A program made the translations under genes and the position numbers. From positions 46,833,948-46,897,947 of the forward strand of contig OZ022340.1 of the NCBI GenBank assembly GCA_963989245.1: DNA of 64,000 bases. The letters run 5' to 3'. Each line of letters opens with the position of its first letter. Position 1 is the first letter of the stretch. Under the pieces are notes generated by a model. That model ran no database searches. It worked only from the letters and a program-made list of their open reading frames with translations, and was not told where the DNA came from. This DNA comes from Nansenia antarctica. Its lineage: Eukaryota; Chordata; Actinopteri; Argentiniformes; Microstomatidae. Below, piece by piece: positions 31,897 through 41,605 of the stretch.

Positions 31897-33115
31897 ATGG
31901 CCTGTGCTGTAGGAGAAGAAGAAAGGTCTGTCTCAAACATCACCAACAGGACCGTTCTAGATTTGAGAAGAAAGCATGGAGGGATTACAGCAGAATTTAG
32001 GATGGAGACTCTAGAGTCACAGGCGTCAGACATGGCAGCTGCTACTGACGCAGCACTAAGAAAATGTGTCGAGAGGGCACATCAAGTCTTCAGTGGCCTG
32101 AAGAAAACAAAGAAGAAAGAGGGGGAGCTATCTGAATTTCTTGAGAAGGCATTCATTATCCCAAAGAAAAGAGAAATGGGTGGGACTGTAGACAAGACAC
32201 TGTACATTCACCTCAAGGAGGACATGAGCCAAGTCAAGACAACTCTTTTAAATGTAGGCAAGGAAAATATTCAATTAGAGTCAGAGAACATTACATTACA
32301 TGTCCAGTTGGATAATGTGGAGAACAAATTGAAGAAGGAAATGGAACACAATTCAGAAATCTGTGAATCATTTAAATCAAAACTGTTCATCCAAGAGGAA
32401 AAGGAAAAGCAACAAGTCAAACATAATACAAGCAAGGTGCGCAATCTAAATAAAAAGCTCAAGAAGAGAGACAGCCAAATAAAAGAGCTTCGAGAGAAAG
32501 TTGTCCATGAAGCTCAACAACATGTTGCCATGGAAGAAACAGCAGAAAGAGTCGAGGAGAGAGTTAAGAAAGCAGAAAAGAGAGCATGCAGCATGAAATC
32601 TAGTTTGGACAGTTGCAGAAAAAGACTGAAGAGAATGTCAGTCAAAGAAGTCAGAGAGGAGCAGAAAAGGGAAGACACAGAAAGGTTGCTAATAGAGGTG
32701 GAAAACAAACTGAAACAGCTAGACAAAGAAAAGCAGGAATTGGCTGAACTCAGCGCATTCATGGATGAGGATGTCATCACCACTTTTGAAGATGGCAAGT
32801 ATAGAAATGAAATTAGAGAAGTCATCATAGAGTTATTAACAATGAATGTTTCCATGACAAAGGTTGATGGTGTCATCAGAACAGTCCTAAAAAAGTTGAC
32901 TGGAAAGGATGTGCAGCAGTTGCCCAGTAAGTGGTTGAAGTCCCACCTGCTTGTGGAAGCCCGGAGTCTTGCTGACATGCAGTTAGCCGAAGCCATGCTC
33001 AGCAGCCAAGTCAGTGCAAGTGCTGGACACTGTCTTCATGGAGATGGAACCTCAAAGTTTCACAAGCACTATCAGGATTTTGAGGTCACACTTTCCAGTG
33101 GAGAATCAATGACAC
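31897..33115 (+). CDS. unknown transposase-like gene, part 1 (coiled coil)
   Basis: A probable splice acceptor (CTTATCTTTCAG) lies 21 bp upstream of this ATG, so a 5' non-coding exon is likely. The product starts MACAVGEEERSVSN. It has a long Lys/Glu-rich coiled coil at about residues 95-290 (ELREKVVHEAQQHVAMEET and similar). It then reads CLHGDGTSKFHKHYQDFEV, where an acidic residue before TSKFHKHY could begin an RNase-H-like catalytic core. The frame is cut after SMTL by an 897-bp MITE at 33119-34015. Skipping the MITE and one TAG, the frame continues at 34016. I do not recognise the family; a DNA-transposon protein or an orphan host gene derived from one is my inference. Confidence 0.75.
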
Positions 33116-33118
33116 TAG

Positions 33119-34015
33119 GGGCCCTATTATGCACTTCATAAGTCTTAAGCAATAAGACGAGGCGGTAGATCTAAACTTAAGACGTGGAGGCGTGGTCAAG
33201 GCCACTTTGCTATTATGCGTGCGGTAGTGGGCGCCTAAAACCCGGCGCTAAGCAAAGAAATTAGTCATGGGTGTGTTTTGGGCGTCTTCTCAATCAACCC
33301 AATCAGCGTGCCAGGTGCCATTCCCTTTAAGAACCGGCGTTGAGTCATTAGCGCTATGCTATTATGGAAGTCCTAAGAAGGAGGTCAGCGCGCTTCTCTG
33401 CAGAAGAAAGTAACAAGCTCGTGCATGATTATTTTCTGAATAAACACGGCAATACCTCCGCTTGTGAGTTGAGAAGTATTACAGAGGGGTCGCTGGAAGA
33501 CTGCAGGAATGACAGATGTTGATGTCATTATATTACGCACGGCATGCTCGTACTGTATGTGCACAGTATGCGGAGGCAACATACTGTACAGCGCTGGCCT
33601 CTCCCTTCTGAAATAAAGCATTTATACTGTGACCGTAATTGACGTCTTGCCGTGGAGCCACGTGCGTGTTCATGTGTGCCCACATGCATGCGCAAACCGC
33701 GGAGGCGCGCTCGTGTTTCAAAACGTGCATGAAGTCTAAACTTAAGAACTTTTCAAACCACTTCTTAGCGCTAGGAGCAAAGTCAGATCGCATAATAGCA
33801 GGGGCGCCTAGTGCACTTCATTAACATATGAACACTCCCACAATGAGTAATATATGCACGGGAGTATTACGTCTTATGTGTGGGCGCCTATCGACACCTG
33901 CATAATAGCAGTAGCGCGTATGAAGCGCATAATAAGGGTGGCGGTAGGTCTTAACCTGGCGGTGCGTCTTAATTAAGACTTAAGACGGCAAGTTAAGAAG
34001 TGCATAATAGGGCCC
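33119..34015 (+). mobile_element. Harbinger-like MITE, 897 bp, TAG target duplication
   Basis: Perfect 19-bp ends GGGCCCTATTATGCACTTC in inverted orientation, flanked by TAG on both sides (33116-33118 and 34016-34018). Near 33365-33470 it holds a short frame MEVLRRRSARFSAEESNKL that resembles the start of the Myb/SANT-like second protein of PIF/Harbinger elements. A 3-bp duplication also fits that superfamily. Subterminal CTTAAG-rich repeats add palindromic structure. It lies inside a coding exon. Confidence 0.9.
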
Positions 34016-34950
34016 TAGGATTGCTAGAGCAGGCTGGAGGAGACACAAAGGCTACTTTGGATTCCTTCATGTTTAGGATCAAGGAGCTGGCGGCAGCAAT
34101 AAAGAAAGGGACAAGAACTGAGAACATCGCAAAACTGATTGCCTCAATCAAGACAACAATGTCTGATCAGGGACCAATCAACCCAGGGTTCAACAGAGGA
34201 TTGAGGATGTTGAGGGAAGATCTTCTCCCTGTTGCCATTGAGAAGTGGGACAGTTTAAGTGAAGAAAACAAAGCACAACTTGGGTCAATGTCAAATTTCT
34301 ACTGCAAAATGCACCTTGTTGCAAACCTGGAGGAGGAAGCCAAGAAAGCCTTGAAGAGCTTTGAGGACGTCGTTGTGCAGGAGGGGAAGAACACCCACAG
34401 CTTCACCACCAATGAAGCAGGAGCAGTGCGTTTAGTCCGAACAGCATGCAAAGCATTCACCGTAAGAGGCTCTGATGAAGCGGGCATTCCACACCTTCTG
34501 GAGTCTCATCTAGCTCCTCTTAATAAAAAAATTCACATGGTGACTTTCATTGGCAACCGAGTAAACATCCTCTGCTACAATGCTGCTGCAGTGTACTTTC
34601 ATAGAAACCACATCATCGACTTGATCCAGTCACTGCCGAACCCAAACCAGCTCCTGCGCTCCATTGTGGTAGATGTGCAAGGGAAGGCCCACTTGGCAGG
34701 TGTGAGAGCACTTGGCATCATAGATAAGATGGTTACAGGACCATTCTGGCGGCTCATCTCTCAAAAAGGCAAGAACATCCTCAGCCTAAACCACCATCTG
34801 TTGGATATGAAGATCCAGTTTGAGAGATGGAGCCGAGATGCAAGTCCACTCCTGGAAGCAGAAGCCCTATTCAACGAGGAAGTTGTTGAGGTCCACAAAG
34901 ATGATCTGTACGAGGAACTCTTCAGTGAAAGTGGCGATGAAGAGTTTCAG
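34016..34950 (+). CDS. unknown transposase-like gene, part 2 (central domain)
   Basis: Continues part 1 after the MITE: GLLEQAGGDTKATLDSF, then KTTMSDQGPINPGFNRGLRM (an acidic SDQG motif like the second catalytic site of RNase-H-fold transposases), FYCKMHLVANLEEEAKKAL, MVTFIGNRVNILCYNAAAVY and FWRLISQKGKNIL. The exon ends GAAGAGTTTCAG with donor GTGATT in phase 0. There are no stops over 311 codons, arguing that the gene was under constraint until the MITE inserted, or that the insertion is recent. Confidence 0.75.
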
Positions 34951-35276
34951 GTGATTTTTTATATTGTGCATCTGTCAAATTTAAATATATTGAATGACAA
35001 CTGTACATAGACCCTACTGTGTGTATGAGTACAAACATACTACACGCGTGTGAGCATGCATGCACAGTACAGTCACACTCATGAAACACTGTCACACACA
35101 GTGAAAGATTATCCCATGAAACGCGTACATGGACTGATTGGTAAAGAAAAGAATTGCGAGAATTAAAAAAGAAATAAAACATTATTTTGTAGGTTTTGAC
35201 ACTATCTGTTATGTGTAACCGCAAATGTCAGGATGTAGCATGGTCATTCTGATATATTTGTATTTATTCCCCTCAG

Positions 35277-36374
35277 ACCATGACACAGGAGGCCCTGGAG
35301 CTGATGATGTCTGGGATGCTTATTCTGTTGGAAAGGCAGGCTGCAGATCAGCTTCCAGGAGGAAAGTACTGGGATCCCTCAGAGGAGGTGAGGGTGCATG
35401 CTGGAAATGTGCCCACAACAAATATTGTGTCAGAACGTGACTTTGCCATCCTCGACATGCTGGTGCGACAGAAGCCTTCTGCTAGGACAATGTCGCATGA
35501 AGCCATGATCATGTGGCTCCACAATGGCACGGTGGAGTGGCTGGATAGCCTCCCTCCTGAGGAGAAGGAGGAGAAGATGAGTCAAGCCAGGAGAGCTTCT
35601 GGGGATGTCCTGCAAAGGTATAAGGAGAGGAAGGAGAAAATCAGACAGCACAGACAGGAGGTTCTTCTGAAAAAGCAGCAACAGAAGAGAGAGAAAGAAA
35701 ACAAAGAACTAAACAACAAGGTCATGCTGACAAATAAAATAACAAAATTGGGTGGTGTATGGTGTTCAGCAGCAGAAATAGATCACCAACTTTCAGCTCT
35801 GGCTACTGAAAGAGAAAATATTCTAGCCTTGGTGACCCAGCTGCAGTTCCACAGGTCTGTCCTTAAGGCAAAAGGAGCAAAAGAACTGTTCCAGCAGTCG
35901 GTCACAAGAGATGGGAAATCTCACACTTTCAGCTTCAAGGAGCTTCGCCTGAATGTGCTTGAAGTTCTAAAAGAGAACCAGGTTGTTGAGGAGACAGAAG
36001 AGAATCAACAGGAGCCTGCAATAACATACCGCAGTGAGGAGGAAGTAAGGAAGAGGCTAGAAGAGGAGAAACAGAAATTGGCAAAGAAACTTGCTGCAGA
36101 CAGAGAGAAGAGACAGAGGATCCAGCAAAAGAACACCCTGACTGAGTTTCTGGAGAATCCAGAGAGGTTAGTGGGGAAAAGAGTCAGCCACAATTGCTGT
36201 GAAGAAGGTGACCAAACTCCAGTGTGGTACCTGGGTACAGTACTACAAATGACTCAGTCCAAGCCTAGTGCCCTGAACACAGTGTACACAATTAAATATG
36301 ACGTCGGTGACACTTGGGAGTTCCCCCTCTTAAAATACTTTCAAATTGGAGACCTGAAATTAGTGGACAATTAG
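35277..36374 (+). CDS. unknown transposase-like gene, final exon (Tudor-like C-terminus)
   Basis: Acceptor TTATTCCCCTCAG opens a 366-codon exon. TTNIVSERDFAILDMLVRQK and HEAMIMWLHNGTVEWLD resemble the tail of an RNase-H-fold core. A Lys/Glu-rich coiled coil follows (KRLEEEKQKLAKKLAADREK). The last 80 residues (LVGKRVSHNCCEE, VWYLGTVLQMTQ, VYTIKYDVGDTWEFPLL) look like a Tudor/chromo-type beta barrel as in SGF29-like readers. Parts 1-3 together would give about 1,083 residues. Domain calls are by pattern only. Confidence 0.75.
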   Translation, partial: TMTQEALELMMSGMLILLERQAADQLPGGKYWDPSEEVRVHAGNVPTTNIVSERDFAILDMLVRQKPSARTMSHEAMIMWLHNGTVEWLDSLPPEEKEEKMSQARRASGDVLQRYKERKEKIRQHRQEVLLKKQQQKREKENKELNNKVMLTNKITKLGGVWCSAAEIDHQLSALATERENILALVTQLQFHRSVLKAKGAKELFQQSVTRDGKSHTFSFKELRLNVLEVLKENQVVEETEENQQEPAITYRSEEEVRKRLEEEKQKLAKKLAADREKRQRIQQKNTLTEFLENPERLVGKRVSHNCCEEGDQTPVWYLGTVLQMTQSKPSALNTVYTIKYDVGDTWEFPLLKYFQIGDLKLVDN

Positions 36375-36465
36375 TATGCTGTTACCATAATTAGTAATCC
36401 TCCTGCTTCCTTTGTTTAATTATTCTTTTTATGATCTAACCTCAAAAAAAATTCTGTTTGCGTCC

Positions 36466-36515
36466 TGAGTGAGTGAGTGAGTGAGTGAGTGAGTGTGTGA
36501 GTGAGTGAGTGAGTG

Positions 36516-36569
<54 letters not shown>

Positions 36570-36570
36570 T
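36466..36570 (+). repeat. (GAGT)n(GT)n(GA)n microsatellite
   Basis: A compound microsatellite about 90 bp after the stop of the preceding gene. Confidence 0.95.
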
Positions 36571-36849
36571 GATTTGGTGCTAATTGTTAAATAAAACATT
36601 ATTTATTAACTTGATATTTCTTCATTGGGTCTGCAATCTTTGCAAGCGCACTTTTCAATGCTCATTTGCATACCCAAATATGCTCATTTGCATATTTATT
36701 ATTACGTTATTTTATAAGTCAGTAACAATATTATCAAAATGTGCCCTTCAAAATGAAACAATAATGTTAGTAGAGGATTCAAATGTTGAGCTTACTTGTC
36801 ACTAGTTACATATAACGAGTGCCTAGTTAGCATATTGTGTACTAATTAG

Positions 36850-37920
36850 TAGGGGTGCAACGGTTCTCGTTTTTTTTTACGGACGGTACGGTTTGCGTTC
36901 CACGGCTCAATTCACTAGTGAACCGTGACGGTTTTCGGTTTTCGTTTTCGTTTTTATTTTTTTATTTTTTTTACCTTTATTTTACCAGGAAGTCACATTG
37001 AGATTAAAACCTCTTTTACAAGAGAGACCTGGCCAAGACAGGGTCAAAATAGTAGCTTAAAAAAACAGTTCAGATAACAAGACAGGACATAAGACAGTGG
37101 CAACAATACAATAGACAAACAATGGTAGGGGTATTTACAAGGTGATTAAAACATTGAGAAGTCTAACCAAAGCAGGTACAGCGAGCGGTGACCACATCCT
37201 TTAATCTACGCTTGAAGATACTTATGGAAATAAGGGCCTCTAATTTAAAAGTAGTCTGTAGGTCATTCCAAGACCAAGGGCCATAATAAGACAAGCTTGC
37301 CCTTCCAACATTGTTCATGATAAGTGGCACCTTGTATTGTAGCCATCTACGAGACCTGAGACCCGAGCCACTCGGTATAGGGATGAACTTCAGGCCCAGA
37401 TAATTCGGTAAGAAGCCAGAGATGATTTTAAACACAAGAGTGTACCAGTGTTGGAGCCTTCTGACAGAAAGAGATGGCCATCCAACCAGACTATACAGTG
37501 TACAGTGATGGGTCCTGAAGGCACTATTGGTGATGTATCTTAGAACCGAATGATACAGGGGGTCTAGCTTGGATAAAGTGGACAGAGAAGCAAACCTATA
37601 TACTGTATCACCATAATCCAATTGTGAAAGGAAAAGGGCGGAGACAAGACGTTTTCTGGAAGCCAAGGAAAAGCAAGATTTAAATCTATACAGGAAGCCC
37701 ACTGTACGCTTAAGCTTTATGGCGAGAAGATCAATTTGGCCGCGTTCGTAAATTAGCTCTGAGAGCGCCGGAGCGTCCACGTGAATGCCTCGAACGCGGC
37801 CTTTGGTCAGAGGTCGAGTTGGTCTGGAACGTTTGTTTCTGAACCGAACCGTACCGAAAACCGTGACCCAAAATACCGAACCGTACCGAACCGTGGGCCA
37901 ACTGAACCGTTGCACCCCTA
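36850..37920. mobile_element. hAT-type MITE with internal LINE, 8-bp TSD
   Basis: Inverted ends TAGGGGTGCAACGGTTC and GAACCGTTGCACCCCTA, flanked by the perfect palindromic duplication CTAATTAG (36842-36849 and 37921-37928). Subterminal repeats of GAACCGTACCGAA type are typical of fish hAT MITEs. About 0.8 kb of reversed LINE sequence lies in its middle. Confidence 0.9.
36965..37800 (-). mobile_element. LINE RT C-terminus, reversed
   Basis: The minus frame (37163 to about 37760) reads LKRTVGFLYRFKSCFSLASR, LVSALFLSQLDYGD and HSVLRYITNSAF, ending WNDLQTTFKLEALIS. This is the thumb/C-terminal region of a jockey/I-like fish LINE. The 3' UTR runs left to 36965, with the complement of GTAAAATAAAGG-type tail. 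It is inserted in the MITE. Confidence 0.75.
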
Positions 37921-38454
37921 CTAATTAGCATATGTTTAATTAGCATATTCAAACATGACTCACATGGAATATAATATAAATTATTTTGCATTATTATTCA
38001 AAATGTGATGTTGATTGGATATTCCTATCTTGAGATATTTAAGTTTATACATCTCAATAGTAGTAAATGTATGCCATTTTACTGCCATTCCGTAAGACAT
38101 AAATACATGAATTAAATTGCATTGTTTCTGGAAGACTTTAATACATCACATGGTACAGACAGATAAACTCAGAAAACAAGTCTTATTTAATAATATAAGA
38201 GCATAACAATACTCAAATAACATGTTATAGCATATTCACATTTATTTATTTTTAGCTTTTTTCTATCCTTTATTTATTTTGGTGTCCCATTAAAAAAGCA
38301 CATTATTTTTAAGTTGTTACTATATCTTTTTTTAATTCCACCCCATACAATTCTTTAGAAAAACATTTCTAGTATCAAAGTGAACAAGTCATTCACTAAC
38401 CAAACAAAATTGATCTAAAGGTCAAGGCCCAGCTTGAGGAAGGGACCTCCTCTT

Positions 38455-38660
38455 CCAATTCAATTTCAATTTCAAAGGGTTTATTGGCATGGGAAACATA
38501 CATTTACATTGCCAAAGCATGTGAAGTGTGAAGATAAAAAACAAAAAGAATGTAATATACATACTAGAATAAATAAATAGATTACATACTAGATTACAAA
38601 TAAATAGATTACAAATAGATTACATACTAGAATAAATAAATGAAATAAAACTTGTTTCAA
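38455..38660 (-). repeat. LINE/SINE tail, reversed
   Basis: Begins (AATTTC)n-like, then AGGGTTTATTGGCATGGGAA and ACATTGCCAAAGCATGTGAA, the reverse of a fish LINE 3' end. It is followed by a small AAATAGATTACA tandem repeat. Confidence 0.6.
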
Positions 38661-38709
38661 TTCTTATGGTGGTTTTAGCCCATTTGATTGCCTTTTTCTA
38701 TCACAGCAG

Positions 38710-38967
38710 CTAACAAATCTTGCTGCTGTGTTTGCACATTGCTGTACCTTCCTCTTCCTTCACCACAATCTGGCAAGAGGCATTGCGCTGCTGGCACTCC
38801 AGTTCCTCCTCTTCATCATCACTGCTTATCACCACAATCTCCTCAGGCACATCATCATCATCATCAGATATGATGATGAAGGGTGGAGCAGCATGATTTC
38901 TAGACACCCTCCCCAGAGGAGCCACAGTGGAGGAATGACCTAAGAGCATAACAACAGAACATAACAT
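38710..38967 (-). CDS. acidic fragment with SUMO-interaction-like motifs
   Basis: An 85-codon minus frame with two hydrophobic-acidic motifs, PFIIISDDDDDVPEE and EIVVISSDDEEEELE, the pattern of tandem SUMO-interacting motifs. I do not recognise the parent gene. It may be an exon fragment like others in this window. Splice sites are not clear. Confidence 0.35.
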   Translation of the reverse strand: MLCSVVMLLGHSSTVAPLGRVSRNHAAPPFIIISDDDDDVPEEIVVISSDDEEEELECQQRNASCQIVVKEEEGTAMCKHSSKIC

Positions 38968-39163
38968 GATAAAAGCATATTCACATTTATTTGTGTGTTA
39001 TTTATTAGTGGTTTATAAATGCCTTATGGATGAAAGTTATTATAAAGTGTTAATGTGTGTTAATATGTTACAACAAGGGAATCTCAGCGGAGCCTCCAAA
39101 ATGTAACCCTCTCCTGAGGTACTATTTCAATAAATTAAGATATAACAGGATTCTGAGTCTTAG

Positions 39164-40201
39164 CTATGACCCCTCATCCACCTCACTGCTGCTGAGGGAG
39201 TTTGAGGGAGAGGCACCCTTAGGGGAGGAAGGGGGAGACGAGGGCCAGTCTGAGGACGGCGATGGGGAGCGCCCCCTAGTGGGGCTGCTGCTGGGAGAAG
39301 CACGGGGAGATGCGTAGGGAGACAGAGCCTGGAGCATCCGGCCACTACTCTCCTGAATGGCATGCCATGCTCCGTCTACACCGAACAGCTCCAGGAAATT
39401 CCTGATGAACTCGCGTGATTTCTCCACCCATTTGTGGATGAGGTCATGGCTCTTCTCCTCCACACTGGGAACAAAGTGCTTGGACACCTCCTCCACCGTC
39501 CGCACCTTTTCCTTCATCTTATCTACCTGGTTCTGCAGAAGGAATTTCTTCTCCGTCATGAAGCCAACATTGAGCTCTCTGGCTGTGTAGCCTCTCTGTA
39601 GGTTGCGTCGGACGTACACATCATAGTCTCTCACGATGCGAGTGATCAGGTCAGATGTAGAGATGCCGTCTGTCCTCTGTGTGGCCACGAACATCCCTGC
39701 TTCCTTGATGTGTTTGTAGACATCCTCTGATCCTTATGTTTCTTCAGCAGGGCTGAGGGTCCAGGGAGCATCCCGGACCACCTCATCCACGTAGCGGCAG
39801 TGCCTCAGTGCTTCGTAGCGCTCGCCTTCTGTCATCACTGTGTAGCCCTTAAGCTTGTGTGTGAGTTCATCACTGCAGACTCCCACTATCAGATGTGTGT
39901 TGGGGAACAAGTTCTTGGCTTGCATCAAAGCACGAGCATGCCCAGAGTGGAAAAGATCAAAGATCCCATCAGCGTAGACTCGGACTGGTCGGTGTGCTGC
40001 CGTGCCCCTGCGGGCTTGGGCGATGGTCAGTTTTTCGTGACGGACATCCGACTCGAAGCCTGTGTCCTTCGCAAATGCGGCAGGCTCTTTCAGAGTGGTA
40101 GAATGGTGGAGGTGAAGCAGATGCGGTTGAGTTGTAAGATGAGTTGGGTTGACGCGTTGCACACACGGACTCAGTCCTGATGGCGGCAATGTTGATAACA
40201 A
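39164..40201 (-). pseudogene. pcyt1b: choline-phosphate cytidylyltransferase B, processed copy with deletion
   Basis: CTP:phosphocholine cytidylyltransferase makes CDP-choline, the rate-limiting step of phosphatidylcholine synthesis. The minus frame 40201-39734 has HEKLTIAQARRGT, the catalytic YADGIFDLFHSGHARAL (HSGH), and CRYVDEVVRDAPWTLSP. It then jumps about 20 residues (the FVAHDDIPY region is lost) with a frameshift. It resumes at 39715-39164 with ISTSDLITRIVRDYDVY, the amphipathic membrane-binding helix (QVDKMKEKVRTVEE) and the Ser/Pro tail. HEKLTIAQAR and FLELFG.DGAW favour PCYT1B. The lack of introns across several exon joins indicates a retrocopy. The deleted loop follows the nucleotide-binding region, so it is unlikely to be active. 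Confidence 0.92.
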
Positions 40202-41144
40202 TCCTCTGATTCAGTCTAGGGTACAAGTTGCTGCTCCGGTAGCAGGCAGAACGTCCCCGGTTTGGTCGGTGTACACGGTACACGTTTATCATAAAATGAA
40301 AAATAACAAACCGGCTAAGCCCTTTAAACTGAAACAAAACCCGAAATTGCTAAATGTCAAACAGTAGTCCAAACTTAAATCACAAAATAGTCGCACGCTC
40401 TCCAAAACACACAGCCAACTCTGCCACAGGTGTCTGTTGTCCTCTCAATCATTCAATCATCTGTCACCCCCTTGCACTTCCTCAAACTCTCAACATATGA
40501 CTTCTCAAGTGATCTGATTGGCTTAGGAGCACATCCATCAAACAAACAAGCCTTTTCTCAAAAAATACAAAATAATGAAATGTGGAAAATACACACTTTT
40601 GGTTTCTGTTTATATTACATTTTCAGATCTCTACACTTATTAATGTATAAAATGTCTTAGCCAATATTATTCCATCACAACCAGCAGTGCTGGATACACC
40701 TAACCTATGCTGTTCCCATACCCCAGAGGGAGGCAGCTGGAGAGAATGATGGAGGAGAGGAAGAAAAGGATGCATGCCACGCTACTGGAGGGTTAGCACC
40801 AGCAGTGCTGGACACAGCTGTCAGCCCAGACGAGCCACTGCAGGCTCCTTACCTTCTGCCCTCCAGAAAGGGAAGAAGATGGAGGAGAGGCTCGACCACA
40901 AAAGAAAACCAAGCTCCAAACAGAGGCGAGGCTAGAGACCACGGCGCTGGTGGTTGGTACATGGTGTCTACAACCATGCCAATGCCAGTAGACGTGTGCG
41001 TGTGCGTGTCGAGTGTGCGTGTGTGTGTGGGCGTGCAAATCACACCATTATGCCCAGAAGAGCGAGAAATACCTCCCGCACCACCGTCCGTCCCAGAGGA
41101 GGGGAGGCCGGAGGAGGGGAGGCCTCCCGCCCCGTCCGTCGCCT

Positions 41145-41285
41145 CGGAGACTCTATAACGTGCTGTCAGCCATGATGGCGTACTTTGGCATGATAACGGG
41201 CATCCTCATCGGCCACGACAACATCTGCATGTGGATATTTGCCCTCACCGCAGGGCTCTTCATGTACGTCGCTCTGGTGGACATG
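41145..41285 (+). pseudogene. isolated SLC39A6/10-type zinc transporter exon
   Basis: Encodes LYNVLSAMMAYFGMITGILI followed by MWIFALTAGLFMYVALVDM, then the donor GTGAGT. This is the penultimate transmembrane region of LIV-1-type ZIP zinc importers (SLC39A6/SLC39A10 have LSAM.AY.GM..G and FALTAGLFMYVALVDM). No other exon of the gene is visible nearby. The upstream side is a Pro/Arg-rich frame without a clear acceptor. It is probably a captured exon fragment. Confidence 0.8.
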
Positions 41286-41605
41286 GTGAGTCACATGATC
41301 CCGAGACTTTGTTTATTCATAGGCACTAAGAGAGAGGCTGGGGGCCGTAGCCGGTACTACTAACCTATGCTGTTCCCATACCCCAGAGGGAGGCAGCTGG
41401 ACAGAGTGATGGAAGAGAAGGATGAATGCCACGCTACTGGAGGGTTAGCACCAGCAGTGCTGGTACCATGCTCCTGTCCACTGCCACATGGTCTGGAAAC
41501 GTCCTTCTCTGGCTTCTGGCTCAGGCGTGGCTGCAGAGGGCCCCTGAAAGAGGTGTTCTTCTTCCCTTCGGAGAACGGATGCGTAGAACACCTCTTCACT
41601 CCTTC

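Noticed and set aside
34000..34018. ATG at 34000 as the start of a separate gene
   Set aside because: This ATG lies in the MITE's inverted end. The true frame continues from 33115.
37163..37915. A 250-codon minus frame as one protein
   Set aside because: Its first ~50 codons come from MITE sequence. Only the part from about 37760 down is LINE coding.
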